Below, piece after piece: positions 52,705-61,725 of a stretch of 64,000 bases of DNA. The notes beneath the pieces are model-generated. The model saw only the letters and a program-made list of their open reading frames with translations. It made no database searches and had not been told where the DNA came from. The stretch is taken from assembly GCA_011392765.1 (NCBI GenBank), contig WYCW01000003.1, positions 106,465 to 170,464 on the forward strand. The letters run 5' to 3'. Source of the DNA: Candidatus Thiosymbion ectosymbiont of Catanema sp. Cochon2018. Its GTDB lineage: Bacteria; Pseudomonadota; Gammaproteobacteria; Chromatiales; Chromatiaceae. The position numbers and the translations under genes were made by a program. Within the stretch, counting starts at the first letter, position 1, and every line of letters begins with the position of its first letter.

Positions 52705-53025
52705 TTAGGATTCCTTGAATGACCGGATTTTGTGCAAATGAGTCAAACTTCGCAAACGTCTAACCTCTCTCGTTGTCGTGATCGTAATCGTAATCGTAAT
52801 CGTAATCGGGATCGAAATCGGGATCGGGATCGAAATCGGGATCGGGATCGAAATCGGGATCGGGATCGCAATCGGAATCTCGATTTCGATCACGATCACG
52901 ATCACGATTTCGATTTCGACCTACCCCGGCTCTCCAACGGCTGGTTGGGCGGAGGAGATGGGGCCTTACGGGAGAGGGGCTTTTGGGGCATCATGTTTCG
53001 TCGGTCCGAGGCGGAGCCTCGCTAA
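52705..53025 (-). repeat. Composite palindromic element, copy F (long GATC tract)
   Basis: 321 bp in reverse orientation, from TTAGGATTCCTTGAATGACC to GAGGCGGAGCCTCGCTAA. Its hexamer tract (52,777-52,920) is the longest seen, mixing GATCGTAATCG, GATCGGGATCG and GATCGAAATCG units before the inverse arm. The edge CTAA (53022-53025) supplies the cca stop codon. Confidence 0.9.
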
Positions 53026-54245
53026 CAATCACACATCGCCTCCCGCAAGGCCCCGATGCGGGCGTCGCGAATCCGCTCCGGGATCTTTGCCGGTGCGGGC
53101 GCCGCGGCGGCCACGGCCCGGACATCCACCGCCCCGGCCGCTGCCAGCAATCGGCGCAGCCGTCCGGCCTGCGGATAGGCACGCCCCTGATAGCCTGCAC
53201 GGCCGCGGTAATCCGCCTCGAAGGCGAGTAATGCCTGCTCGAAACGGTCCGGCCGGCGGAAGGCATCCAGGCCCTGCAAGAGGTCGAGCACCGTCTTAGG
53301 GCGCAGCTCGGCGACCGTGCGCGCCAACCCATGGTAGCGCGCCACCACCCGGGCCAGCTCCCGGAACCGGCGCGGGGCCTTGAGCCGGTCGCACAGATCC
53401 CCGATCAGCGGCAGGCCGCGTTGCTCGTGCCCCCGGTGGCTCGGCAGGATATCCGGCGGTGTGGTGCCCTTGCCGAGGTCGTGGGTCAGGACGGCAAATA
53501 CCGTCTCCGGATCGGAGGTCAGGCGGGCGGCCATATCCAGGGCCAGCAGGGTATGGATACCGACGTCGATCTCCGGGTGCCATTGCGCCCGCTGGGGGAC
53601 CCCGAACAGGCGATCCACCTCCGGCAGCAGCCGTGCCAGGGCGCCGACTTCACGCAGGACCTCGAAAAAGCGCGCCGGCCTGGGCGTCGTGAGCGCCCCG
53701 ACCAGCTCCTGCCACACCCGCTCCGGGACCAAGGCGTCCACCTCGCCGTCGGATACCATGGACCGCAGCAGGGCCATGGTCTCATCCGCCACAGTAAAAC
53801 CCAGCTCCGCGTAGCGCGCGGCATATCGGGCCACCCGCAGCAGGCGCACCGGGTCCTCGGCGAACGCGGTCGAGACGTGCCGGAGTACCCGCCCTTCCAG
53901 ATCCGACCGGCCCCCGTAGTAATCGATGAGATTGCCTTGAAAATCCTCGGCCAGGGCATTGATGGTGAGATCCCGGCGCCGCAGATCCTCCGCCAGGGTC
54001 ACGTCCGGTTGCGCATGGAATGCGAACCCCCGATAACCGGGTCCGGTCTTGCGCTCGGTGCGGGCCAGGGCATACTCTTCCCGGGTCCGCGGATGCAGAA
54101 AGACCGGAAAATCCCTTCCCACCCGCCGAAAGCCCCGCGCAAGCATCTCCTCCGGAGTGGCGCCGACGACCACGAAATCGCGGTCGGTCGGGGGCAATCC
54201 GAGCAACCGGTCCCGCACTGCCCCCCCGACCAGATAGACCTCCAT
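53022..54245 (-). CDS. cca: CCA-adding enzyme with HD domain
   Basis: Adds or repairs the CCA end of tRNAs. 407 residues from MEVYLVGGAVRDRLLGLP (54245); the open frame upstream runs through a repeat. Motifs: GGAVRD, DRDFVVVGATPEEML, the neck ARTERKTGPGYRGF, RRRDLTINALAED, EDPVRLLRVARYAARY and an HD phosphohydrolase domain with VLTHDLGKG. The bacterial multifunctional CCA protein is about 410 residues. The stop codon is the TAG (complement of 53022-53024) at the edge of element F. Confidence 0.96.
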   Translation of the reverse strand: MEVYLVGGAVRDRLLGLPPTDRDFVVVGATPEEMLARGFRRVGRDFPVFLHPRTREEYALARTERKTGPGYRGFAFHAQPDVTLAEDLRRRDLTINALAEDFQGNLIDYYGGRSDLEGRVLRHVSTAFAEDPVRLLRVARYAARYAELGFTVADETMALLRSMVSDGEVDALVPERVWQELVGALTTPRPARFFEVLREVGALARLLPEVDRLFGVPQRAQWHPEIDVGIHTLLALDMAARLTSDPETVFAVLTHDLGKGTTPPDILPSHRGHEQRGLPLIGDLCDRLKAPRRFRELARVVARYHGLARTVAELRPKTVLDLLQGLDAFRRPDRFEQALLAFEADYRGRAGYQGRAYPQAGRLRRLLAAAGAVDVRAVAAAAPAPAKIPERIRDARIGALREAMCDC

Positions 54246-54270
54246 CACCCCCCGAACCCCGCGGTATCCC

Positions 54271-54496
54271 CTAGCGATGCTTCGCCTCAGACCGACGAAA
54301 CATGATGCCCCAAAAGCCCCTCTCCCGTAAGGCCCCATCTCCTCCGCCCAACCAGCTGTTGGAGAGCCGGGGTAGGTCGAAATCGGGATCGGGATCGAAA
54401 TCGAGATTCCGATTGCGATCCCGATCCCGATCCCGATTTGTGCACTGCATAAACTTGACTCATTGGTAAAGATGCAGGTCCCTCAAGGAATCCTAG
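54271..54496 (+). repeat. Composite palindromic element, copy G (GATC-hairpin payload)
   Basis: 226 bp from CTAGCGATGCTTCGCCTC to AAGGAATCCTAG, in the cca upstream region. Near-identical in plan to copies A, B2 and E. The 84 bases after it show nothing. Confidence 0.9.
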
Positions 54497-54580
54497 TACG
54501 GATTGCTCTCGACTACCGATGATATTGGGCCGACAGCATTTCATGGAAAATTCAGCCACAAACAAATCGCGGTCGCTCGT

Positions 54581-55270
54581 TCACGGCGGAGCGGACGGTC
54601 GCCCGCGGTCCTCCCCTGGGGATTTTGCCTCCAGTGCCCGCGCATCGGGTCCCCCTGGGGTTGTCTCTTTTCGGGTGCCGCCGAACCACCCGGCGATGGC
54701 CCCGAAGACACGCTTGATCCCCCGCCACAGCTTGGGCAGCAACCAGACCAGCAGCAGCAGGAAGGCGGCCAGGAGTGCCAGAAACAGGAGCGGATGATCG
54801 ATCGCCACCAGCAGACCGGCCACCACGCCGAAGTCTTCCACCACCGAGGCCGTCCAGTTGGTGAAGGGCTCGGGCGAGGTATTGATGAGCACCCTGGTCC
54901 CGGCCTTCGCGGCGTGAGAGGCCGCGGCCATACCGCCGCCCAGAAGTGCCGCCGCAATCTCGGCGCCGGCGCCCACCTCCCCCACCGCACCGGCCGCCAT
55001 GAGGGCCCCGGCCGGGATGCGGATAAAGGTGTGCAGGGTATCCCAGGCCGTATCCACGCCGGGGATCTTATCGGTGAAGAACTCCACCAGATACATCACC
55101 CCCGCGGCGAACATGACCAGCGGATCGGCAAGCACCTCCATGCCCTCCGGGAGGGCCATCCGGCCGCTGATGCCGAGAAAGCCCAGGACCAGAATAGCGG
55201 CATAGAGATTGATGCCGCTGGCCCAACCGGCGCCCAGTGAGAGGGCGAGTGTCTGCACCAGATCGTCCAT
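54581..55270 (-). CDS. DUF4126 membrane protein
   Basis: 229 residues from MDDLVQTLALSLGAGWASGI (55270), the start chosen because the upstream frame crosses a heptanucleotide tandem repeat. Several hydrophobic segments alternate with small-residue-rich stretches (GINLYAAILVLGFLGI, FFTDKIPGVDTAWDTLHTFI, PAGALMAAGAVGEVGAG). The GxxSGIxxY/AxxxLG and DKxPxxDxxWDxxHTFxR patterns define the family. C-terminus basic and disordered. Function unknown. Confidence 0.85.
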   Translation of the reverse strand: MDDLVQTLALSLGAGWASGINLYAAILVLGFLGISGRMALPEGMEVLADPLVMFAAGVMYLVEFFTDKIPGVDTAWDTLHTFIRIPAGALMAAGAVGEVGAGAEIAAALLGGGMAAASHAAKAGTRVLINTSPEPFTNWTASVVEDFGVVAGLLVAIDHPLLFLALLAAFLLLLVWLLPKLWRGIKRVFGAIAGWFGGTRKETTPGGPDARALEAKSPGEDRGRPSAPP

Positions 55271-55336
55271 CCGACATCCCCCCGCAAGCCTGTGACCGGT
55301 CGGATTATACGCCCAACCCGCAGGATCGGCGCGCAC

Positions 55337-55390
<54 letters not shown>

Positions 55391-55599
55391 CATGATCGGC
55401 GCACATGCCCCGGTAGACGACAGGGCGGGCGCATGTAAATCCCTCCGAAAACATGAAAACACGACATAATCGATCCTGGTAGGATGACTGCGGTCAGGCG
55501 GTAGGTTGTCAGGACGGTGAGCGTGGCGCGCAGGTGAAAGTCACCCCCGAATGAGACGCGTATTCATGCGGTGAGCGTCAGGACGATGCGAAAGGCGCA

Positions 55600-55765
55600 C
55601 CAGGGACGGTGCGCCGTGCCCAACGAGACGACTACGTGGATCAGGGGTTGCTGTGTGCCCCCCGGTCCATGCAGTCCATACCGTCCATGTTCTCCATTGG
55701 GCTACCCTCATGTCGTCCGTGTGGCCCACGGCAGCGGTGTGCCCAACACCCAGGTTCTCATCAAT
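55600..55765. repeat. TGGACC-type palindrome, copy 3, in the CHAT gene leader
   Basis: ACCAGGGACGGTGCGCCGTG, ACTACGTGGATCAGGGGTTG and TGTCCATGTTCTCCATTGGG; homologous to 51,690-51,850. It lies within an open extension upstream of the CHAT-NTPase gene, which argues against the far upstream ATG as its start. Confidence 0.75.
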
Positions 55766-55822
55766 AGCCACGGGGGGGCTTTTGTGACACCCTCTCGAAC
55801 GGGAAAATCGGGAGCAAGCGCC

Positions 55823-58800
55823 ATGTCCGCTACTGTGTCGATCCAAGACGACGCCTTCGAGCTCTTTGCCGGCGACACGCCGATCGGCCCGCGCCGGGCG
55901 CTGGATGCGGAGGCGTCCGCATGGTTGAAAGACCTGATCGCGCGCTACGGACCCCTGGAGCAGCGCCCGGACCCGGCCGCGGCGATCGGCATCGGCCGTG
56001 ACTTCTACCGCTGGCTCGACGGCGACCAACGCCAACTGACCCGGCTGTTGGAGAGCGCCCCCCGCCCGCTGATACTCACCATCCATTGCCCGCGCCGTAA
56101 ACCGAGTCCCGGCGAATGGACCCTGCTGCAGGCGCCGTGGGAGGTCCTGGCCGACGACACAGGTCACTTGGCCGCCGACGCCCTCTTACAGTACAGCCCC
56201 CAGCGCCGCCTCGGCCCGCTCGGGGGGCCGACGGTGCCGGACGAATACCGACTCGGCCTGGCCTTTATGGCCGCGGCGCCCCAGGGCGTCTCGGAGCTCG
56301 ACTACGAGGCCGAAGAAGCAGCCATCCTCGACGCCGTGGGCGACACCGAGCTGGACCTGCTGGTCGACGAGAGCGGCGAGGCCGCGGCCCTGGGACGGCG
56401 GCTGGGTGAAATACGAGAAGCCGGCGGCCTGCAAGTGCTGCACCTGTCCTGCCACGGCGACAACGCCTGGCGGGACGCACCGGACCGGGACCCGAGACCG
56501 GTCCTGCTGCTCGAAAACGAAGCAGGCGCCCGACGACCCACCGACGCCGCGGAGTTGTTGGGCGCCCTGCGTCCGGCCCTGCCGCGCCTCTTGTTCCTGT
56601 CCGCCTGCCGGAGCGCAACGACGGCAGGCCATGGACCCGATCCCGAGGCGGCGCAAGCGCCGGTATATTCCCTCACCGGCGATCTGATCCGGGCCGGTCT
56701 GCCTGCCCTCATCGGCTGGGACGGCACGGTCGCCGACATCGCCGCCATCCGTTTCGCGACTGTCCTCTACCGAGGGCTCGCCAGGCGTGAGGCCCTGGCG
56801 TTGGCGGTTGCCGAGGCCCGCCGTGCGTTGCTCGCTGCCGACCAGGAGCGGATCAGGGGCGACTGGCATCTGGCCCGGCTGTGGCTCGGCGGCGGCGCGG
56901 ACGGCGCCGGGCCGCTGGTGGCCGGGCGTCGGAAACGCTCCCTGCTGCCCGCTGGCCACATCCCGCCGACTTTTCTGGGCAAAGAAGTCCCGGTGGCCTC
57001 TCACGCCATGTTCGTCGGCCGACGCCGGGAGCTGCAGCGCGCCCTGCATGTCCTCGACAAGGGCGACCACGCCGGGCTCATCCTCACCGGCATGGGGCGG
57101 CTGGGCAAATCCAGCCTGGCCGCCCGCATCGCCAACCGCCGTCGCGACGACCGGGCACTGGCCGTGCTGCACGGTCGCTTCGGGCGGGAAGACCTGCTCG
57201 ACAGACTGGTCGAGACCCTCCGGGACTTCCCGACCACCCGCGACCTCCTGCGGGACGGGCGAACCAGAGTCCGCGCCGCGACGCAGCGCGGAGAAGAAGA
57301 GGCACTGGTCATCCTCGGCGATCTCCTGACGGATCTGTTGAATGGTCCGTGCTCACAGCGAGACAAGGACGGACCGGCATTGCTGCTGGTCCTGGACGAC
57401 TTCGAGCAACTGCTCGACGAGGCCGCCGGTGCCCGTCCGGTCGCCGCCTCTCATGCCGGGCTGGTCGCGACCATCCTGCGCGCCTTCGACCCCACCGTTA
57501 CCGACAGTCGGCTGCTGATTACCAGCCGCTTCCCGTTCCGGTTGCAGGAAGGTGGCCGGGACCTGGCCGAGCGGCTCGCCCGCATCGAGCTCACCAGCTT
57601 CGGAAAAACCACCGAGCGCAAGCTCGAGCTGCGCCAACGGAGCGCGGCCCGGGAGGAAAAGGGCCTGGACGACCTGGCCGAGCGCGAGGAGCTCCTGGGG
57701 CGGGCCCAGGCCGCGGCACGGGGCAATCCGGGAATGCTGGATCTGCTGATCGCCCGCCTGCTGTTCAATCCCAAGGTGCCCCTGACCAAGGCCGCGGTGG
57801 CCCTCGGCGAGATGGAGGGCTACCTGGCCGGTGGCGGGCTGCCGGAGGCCGAGCAACTGCGTGAGCTCCTGGAGAACATTGCCCTAAAAACCCTGCTCGA
57901 TCTGGCCGGTGGTGCCGGCAGGGACCTGCTGCGGGCCATGACCCTGTTCCGGCTGCCGGTGCCGAGAAAAATCGCCGAGGCGTTTACTGTGGAGATCGGG
58001 GGCCAGGCACAAGACCTGATCGACCTGGGTCTGCTGGAGCCGGGCGAAGATCCGGTGCAGCCGGGACTAGCCGCGGTGCGGGTCAGCCCGCTGGCCGCCG
58101 GCCGCTTACCGCCGCTCGCTACGGCGGAACGGGAGCGATTCGCCGCCATTGCGGCCAAGCCCTTGTTCGCGGCTTGGGGCGGTACAGAGGAAAGACGCCC
58201 CGCCGTGGTCGACCTGCAGCTCGCCGAGCTCGCCCTGGCCGCGGAGGAAGCACCGGTCGCCGCTGCCTGCGGTGCCGGTGCCGTCCGGGCCCTCGAAGCG
58301 GACAGCTACCACAAGGCGGCGGAGTTGGGGAAGGACCTGATCGGCCTGCTGGGGCGTGCCATATACCCCATCCCGTGGTGGCTCTATGCCGACACCGCCC
58401 GCGTGATCGGCAGGGCCGGGGACGGCAAGACCGCCGATGACCTGTTGGAGCGGGGCTTTGCGGCCTTCGAGGCCGCGGAAGAGGTTACCGACGTGGACGC
58501 ACTGCCCTTGCTCGATGGATACGCCGACCGGCTGCACCAGCGCGGCGAGCTCGATGAGGCCCTGCGCATCCGCACCCAAGAAGAGCTGCCGGTCTATGAG
58601 CGCCTCGGCGACGTGCGTTCCAAGACGGTGACGCAGGGAAAAATCGCCGACATCCTGACACAACGCGGCCAGCTCGAGGAGGCCCTGCGCATCCGCACCG
58701 AAAAAGAGCTGCCGGTCTATGAGCGCCTCGGCGACGTGCACCAGAAGGCGGTGACCCAGGGAAAAATCGCCGACATCCTGACACAACGCGGCCAGCTCGA

Positions 58801-59092
58801 GGAGGCCCTGCGCATCCGCACCCAAGAAGAGCTGCCGGTCTATGAGCGCCTCGGCGACGTGCGTTCCAAGGCGGCGACGCAGGGAAAAATCGCCGACATC
58901 CTGACACAACGCGGCCAGCTCGAGGAGGCCCTGCGCATCCTGACTGACGAAGTACTCGAGACCTTTGAGCGCCTCGGCGACGTGCGTTCCAAGGCGGTGA
59001 CCCAGGGAAAAATCGCCGACATCCTGCAGGACCGCGGCGAGCTCGAGGAGGCCCTGCGCATCCGCACCCAAGAAGACTGCCGAAGCCCATGA
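55823..59092 (+). CDS. CHAT protease - NACHT/NB-ARC-type NTPase - TPR protein
   Basis: Large signalling or defence-type protein. Start ATG 55823 (MSATVSIQDDAFELFAGDTP) follows GGGAGC. Residues about 90-350 are a CHAT caspase-like domain with His211 in LHLSCHGDN and Cys262 in LFLSACRSA. Then an NTPase with P-loop GMGRLGKSS (423-431) and Walker B LLLVLDDFEQLLDE (about 519-532). A helical winged region (560-890) leads to TPR units of 41 residues (IADILTQRGQLEEALRIRT...). The frame ends at 59092 by a shift inside the repeats; the intended product probably runs to 60014. This plan (effector, STAND NTPase, repeat sensor) is typical of bacterial immune proteins. Confidence 0.85.
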   Translation: MSATVSIQDDAFELFAGDTPIGPRRALDAEASAWLKDLIARYGPLEQRPDPAAAIGIGRDFYRWLDGDQRQLTRLLESAPRPLILTIHCPRRKPSPGEWTLLQAPWEVLADDTGHLAADALLQYSPQRRLGPLGGPTVPDEYRLGLAFMAAAPQGVSELDYEAEEAAILDAVGDTELDLLVDESGEAAALGRRLGEIREAGGLQVLHLSCHGDNAWRDAPDRDPRPVLLLENEAGARRPTDAAELLGALRPALPRLLFLSACRSATTAGHGPDPEAAQAPVYSLTGDLIRAGLPALIGWDGTVADIAAIRFATVLYRGLARREALALAVAEARRALLAADQERIRGDWHLARLWLGGGADGAGPLVAGRRKRSLLPAGHIPPTFLGKEVPVASHAMFVGRRRELQRALHVLDKGDHAGLILTGMGRLGKSSLAARIANRRRDDRALAVLHGRFGREDLLDRLVETLRDFPTTRDLLRDGRTRVRAATQRGEEEALVILGDLLTDLLNGPCSQRDKDGPALLLVLDDFEQLLDEAAGARPVAASHAGLVATILRAFDPTVTDSRLLITSRFPFRLQEGGRDLAERLARIELTSFGKTTERKLELRQRSAAREEKGLDDLAEREELLGRAQAAARGNPGMLDLLIARLLFNPKVPLTKAAVALGEMEGYLAGGGLPEAEQLRELLENIALKTLLDLAGGAGRDLLRAMTLFRLPVPRKIAEAFTVEIGGQAQDLIDLGLLEPGEDPVQPGLAAVRVSPLAAGRLPPLATAERERFAAIAAKPLFAAWGGTEERRPAVVDLQLAELALAAEEAPVAAACGAGAVRALEADSYHKAAELGKDLIGLLGRAIYPIPWWLYADTARVIGRAGDGKTADDLLERGFAAFEAAEEVTDVDALPLLDGYADRLHQRGELDEALRIRTQEELPVYERLGDVRSKTVTQGKIADILTQRGQLEEALRIRTEKELPVYERLGDVHQKAVTQGKIADILTQRGQLEEALRIRTQEELPVYERLGDVRSKAATQGKIADILTQRGQLEEALRILTDEVLETFERLGDVRSKAVTQGKIADILQDRGELEEALRIRTQEDCRSP

Positions 59093-59836
59093 GCGCCTCG
59101 GCGACGTGCGTTCCAAGGCGGTGACGCAGGGAAAAATCGCCGACATCCTGACACAACGCGGCCAGCTCGAGGAGGCCCTGCGCATCCGCACCGAAGAAGA
59201 GCTGCCGGTCTATGAGCACCTCGGCGACGTGCGTGAAAGGCGCTGACGCAGGAAAAATCGCCGACATCCTGACACAACGCGGCGAGCTGAGGAGGCCCTG
59301 CGCATCCGCACCCAAGAAGAGCTGCCGGTCTATAGCCAGGCACCTCAGCCGTGCGTTCGCGGTGACCCGGGACAATCCCGGCATCCTGACACAACGCGGC
59401 GCGCTCGACGAAGACCCGGCCTCCGCACCGAAGAACAACTCCGGTTCGCAGCGCCTCGGCGACGTGCGTAGGCGCTGACGCAGGGAAAAATCGCCGACAT
59501 CCTGACACAACGCGGCCAGCTCGAGGAGGCCCTGCGCATCCGCACCGAAGAAGAGCTGCCGGTCTATGAGCGCCTCGGCGACGTGCGTTCCAAGGCGATG
59601 ACGCAGGGACAAATCGCCGACATCCTGACACAACGCGGCGAGCTCGAGGAGGCCCTGCGCATCCGCACCCAAGAAGAGCTGCCGGTCTATGAGCGCCTCG
59701 GCGACGTGCGTTCCAAGGCGGTGACGCAGGGAAAAATCGCCGACATCCTGACACAACGCGGCCAGCTCGAGGAGGCCCTGCGCATCCGCACCCAAGAACA
59801 GTTGCCGGTCTATGAGCGCCTCGGCGACGTGCGTGG
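58561..59836 (+). repeat. Eleven-unit 123-bp tandem repeat encoding TPRs
   Basis: Unit starts at 58561, 58684, 58807, 58930, 59053, 59177, 59297, about 59415, 59531, 59654 and 59777. Spacing is exactly 123 except for units 5-9 (124, 120, about 118, about 116), where small indels fall. Units outside this stretch differ by only a few bases, indicating recent homogenisation. Confidence 0.93.
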
Positions 59837-60014
59837 GATATTGGTCTGTCGTGCCAAGACCGCGCTGGGTCTACTGGCCCGGGGACGGGCCGAGGAGCGG
59901 GCGCAGGCCAATGAGCTGCTCTGTCTGGCCTTGACCGATGCCAGGCGGTTGCGGATCCCGGAGGCACAACAGATCGAGGAGATCCTGCGGCTGGTCGGAA
60001 TGGATTGTCGTTAG
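59093..60014 (+). pseudogene. Out-of-frame 3' part of the CHAT-TPR gene
   Basis: Continuation of the TPR array in changing frames, with indels at about 59,078, 59,225, 59,290, 59,335-59,345, 59,400-59,430 and 59,470. From 59,475 the frame is clean again and ends with the unique C-terminus TALGLLARGRAEERAQANEL, RIPEAQQIEEILRLVGMDCR (60014). Either the gene is frameshifted or the assembly has errors in this repeat. Confidence 0.7.
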
Positions 60015-60037
60015 GGTTCGTTGAGAGCTGGGTTCGT

Positions 60038-60169
60038 CCCTGACGTATCCCCACAAACCAGCCAAGTGCCCAACAAGGTGTTGGGCACGGGCCATCCCTG
60101 GCCCTTTGCCCAACCTACCTTGCTATATCTTGTTGTTTTATATTGGAATAATGTGGGGATACATCAGGG
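60038..60169. repeat. 132-bp inverted-repeat element, CCCTGACGTATCCCCACA type
   Basis: CCCTGACGTATCCCCACA at the left and TGTGGGGATACATCAGGG at the right (one mismatch). The interior carries a TGCCCAACAAGGTGTTGGGCA hairpin core. It directly follows the CHAT gene. Confidence 0.85.
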
Positions 60170-60185
60170 TTCGTCCTTGAATCCA

Positions 60186-60250
60186 GCCTACGAATCACGC
60201 GAATCCTCGCGAATCGATTCGCGGAAATTCGCGTGATTCGTAGTTTTCCT
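60186..60250. repeat. ACGAATCACGCGAATCC palindrome
   Basis: CTACGAATCACGCGAATCCT faces AATTCGCGTGATTCGTAG, about 60 bp. The same hairpin is the core of the elements at 39,576 and 48,391, but here it is without their ends. Confidence 0.8.
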
Positions 60251-60265
60251 TCGGCTGAATGGCCG

Positions 60266-61429
60266 TCAAGGCGGTAAAAATCTCTTGCTGAACGGCTCTG
60301 TCAGGCTGCCGAATTTGCTCAGCACTTCGTCGGATTCGCTGTTTTCGGCTACGCCCAGCAGACCCGTGAGTGATGTCAGGACCCGGCGTCGCATGTCGAT
60401 GCCGATGAACTTTTCGTAGTCGGCCAGGGTCCTGGCTGTTCCCAGTCCGTAGGGGGCCTGGATCCAACCTTCGTTTATGCCGAGGAGGGTCCGGAGGCGC
60501 CGGTATCCTTCTCGCTTCAGCTCCCGGCGCTGCCCGTGCAGTGGGGATTGGCCCTGGAACTGTTCCCCGAAGATGGGCCGCCGCGGTTCCCACAGGTGAA
60601 ATACGAGCATCCGGGTCGGGTGGAAGAAGTCGTAACCCTGGGTCCACAGCCGTGCCGCCATGGCGATTTCCTCGCCATGAAACACGTAGGGACAATGGGG
60701 GTCGAACGGCACTTCGCGGATCCGGGCCCCCGTCCCGAAGGAGAAGCCGGCACCCCAGAACAGGCTGCGGATGGGCCGTTCGGGCAGGCGCTCCATTTGA
60801 TAGCTCTTGATGTCCACCAGACCGGTGCGGGGGTTGAATCTTCGGAAACGCAGGTACGAGGGCGGCATATTTTCGTAGTTCCGCCTGGGCCACCGCCGAT
60901 GAAACGGCTTGAAGCCTTCCGGGTACATGGTCAGGATGGGTTTGGGCGACAGCCGGCGGGCCTGGGTCCAGGTCTCGATGCAGGCGAGGTCCCAGCGCGG
61001 GGTGAACATGGTGTGGGCGTCGATAATCAGGTAGTAGTGCTCGTTACGGTATAGGTGCTGTTCGATCAGGTGGCGCGCCAGCATGGGCCCCTGCGCTCGA
61101 TCGGCGCTCATGTGGTACACGCGGATGTGGTCGCTGAAATCCCGGGTCCCACTGCGGGCGACCAGTTTGCGGTAGCGATTCCGTACATCCGGGTCGGAAC
61201 CGTAGTTTTGTTGACAGACGCCTACGAAGATACGGGAGGGGCAGGCGGCCTTCTCGAAGATTTCGAATACCGTCTCGGGACACTGGGGATCCCGGTAGGA
61301 GGCCACCGATACGAAGATGGTTTCGCCGGCGGGAATCGAGCGACAGCACTGTTCGATTTCCTGCAGGCGCCGCCGGCGGGAGCGGCGGGATCTCCGGGCC
61401 GGTCCCAGCCACCGCATGATCCGGCCCAT
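60266..61429 (-). CDS. GlcNAc-transferase-family (GT60-like) glycosyltransferase
   Basis: 387 residues from MGRIMRWLGPARRSRRSRRR (61429); the frame further upstream is repeat DNA. The GlcNAc fold starts IFVSVASYRDPQCPETVFEIFEKA, with VGVCQQNYGSD, the metal motif DAH in YYLIIDAHTMFTPRWD, and LFWGAGFSFGTGARI with PYVFHGEEIAMAARLWTQGYD. Related eukaryotic enzymes glycosylate hydroxyproline of Skp1; the bacterial substrate is unknown. No membrane segment. It lies 259 bases downstream of the radical SAM gene in the same direction. Confidence 0.83.
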   Translation of the reverse strand: MGRIMRWLGPARRSRRSRRRRLQEIEQCCRSIPAGETIFVSVASYRDPQCPETVFEIFEKAACPSRIFVGVCQQNYGSDPDVRNRYRKLVARSGTRDFSDHIRVYHMSADRAQGPMLARHLIEQHLYRNEHYYLIIDAHTMFTPRWDLACIETWTQARRLSPKPILTMYPEGFKPFHRRWPRRNYENMPPSYLRFRRFNPRTGLVDIKSYQMERLPERPIRSLFWGAGFSFGTGARIREVPFDPHCPYVFHGEEIAMAARLWTQGYDFFHPTRMLVFHLWEPRRPIFGEQFQGQSPLHGQRRELKREGYRRLRTLLGINEGWIQAPYGLGTARTLADYEKFIGIDMRRRVLTSLTGLLGVAENSESDEVLSKFGSLTEPFSKRFLPP

Positions 61430-61499
61430 CAGGTCCAACCGGTAGGATTCGGTCCCTGGTACGGCAATACCGGAATACCGATCGGTCGCATCCGCAGAT

Positions 61500-61725
61500 T
61501 GTTTTGTTTTCAATGGTAGCCCAATGGACAACATGGACGGTATGGACTGCATGGACCGGGGGGTACACGGCGCCCCGTGGTCCACTTGGTCCATGTAGTC
61601 CACGGCGGCTGCCGCCGCCCAAAGATGCAGTTCGCCGCTGGCCGGGCGCCCATCGATGCGGTTCGCGGTCGGGATTGGTGTAATCCTGCTACGGTATACC
61701 GCGCTCACCGCATCCTACGTCCATC
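61500..61725. repeat. TGGACC palindrome copy 4 and GTAGGATGCGGTGAG repeat
   Basis: AATGGACAACATGGACGGTA to CATGTAGTCCACGGCGGCTG forms the TGGACC palindrome; then ATCGATGCGGTTCGCGGTC and CGCTCACCGCATCCTACG. The latter supplies the last few codons of the radical SAM gene. Confidence 0.75.

Noticed and set aside
52777-52920. GATC hexamer tract considered as a CRISPR or protein-coding (DRNRDR) tract
   Set aside because: Short simple-sequence units with inverse arm, present in non-coding elements in both orientations; no spacers.
58561-59836. Possible CRISPR array
   Set aside because: Repeats are 123 bp, contiguous and coding, with no unique spacers.
58485-60054. Minus-strand frames of 361-436 codons over the TPR array
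   Set aside because: They arise from the 123-bp repeat having an open antisense frame; no start signals or homologous features.
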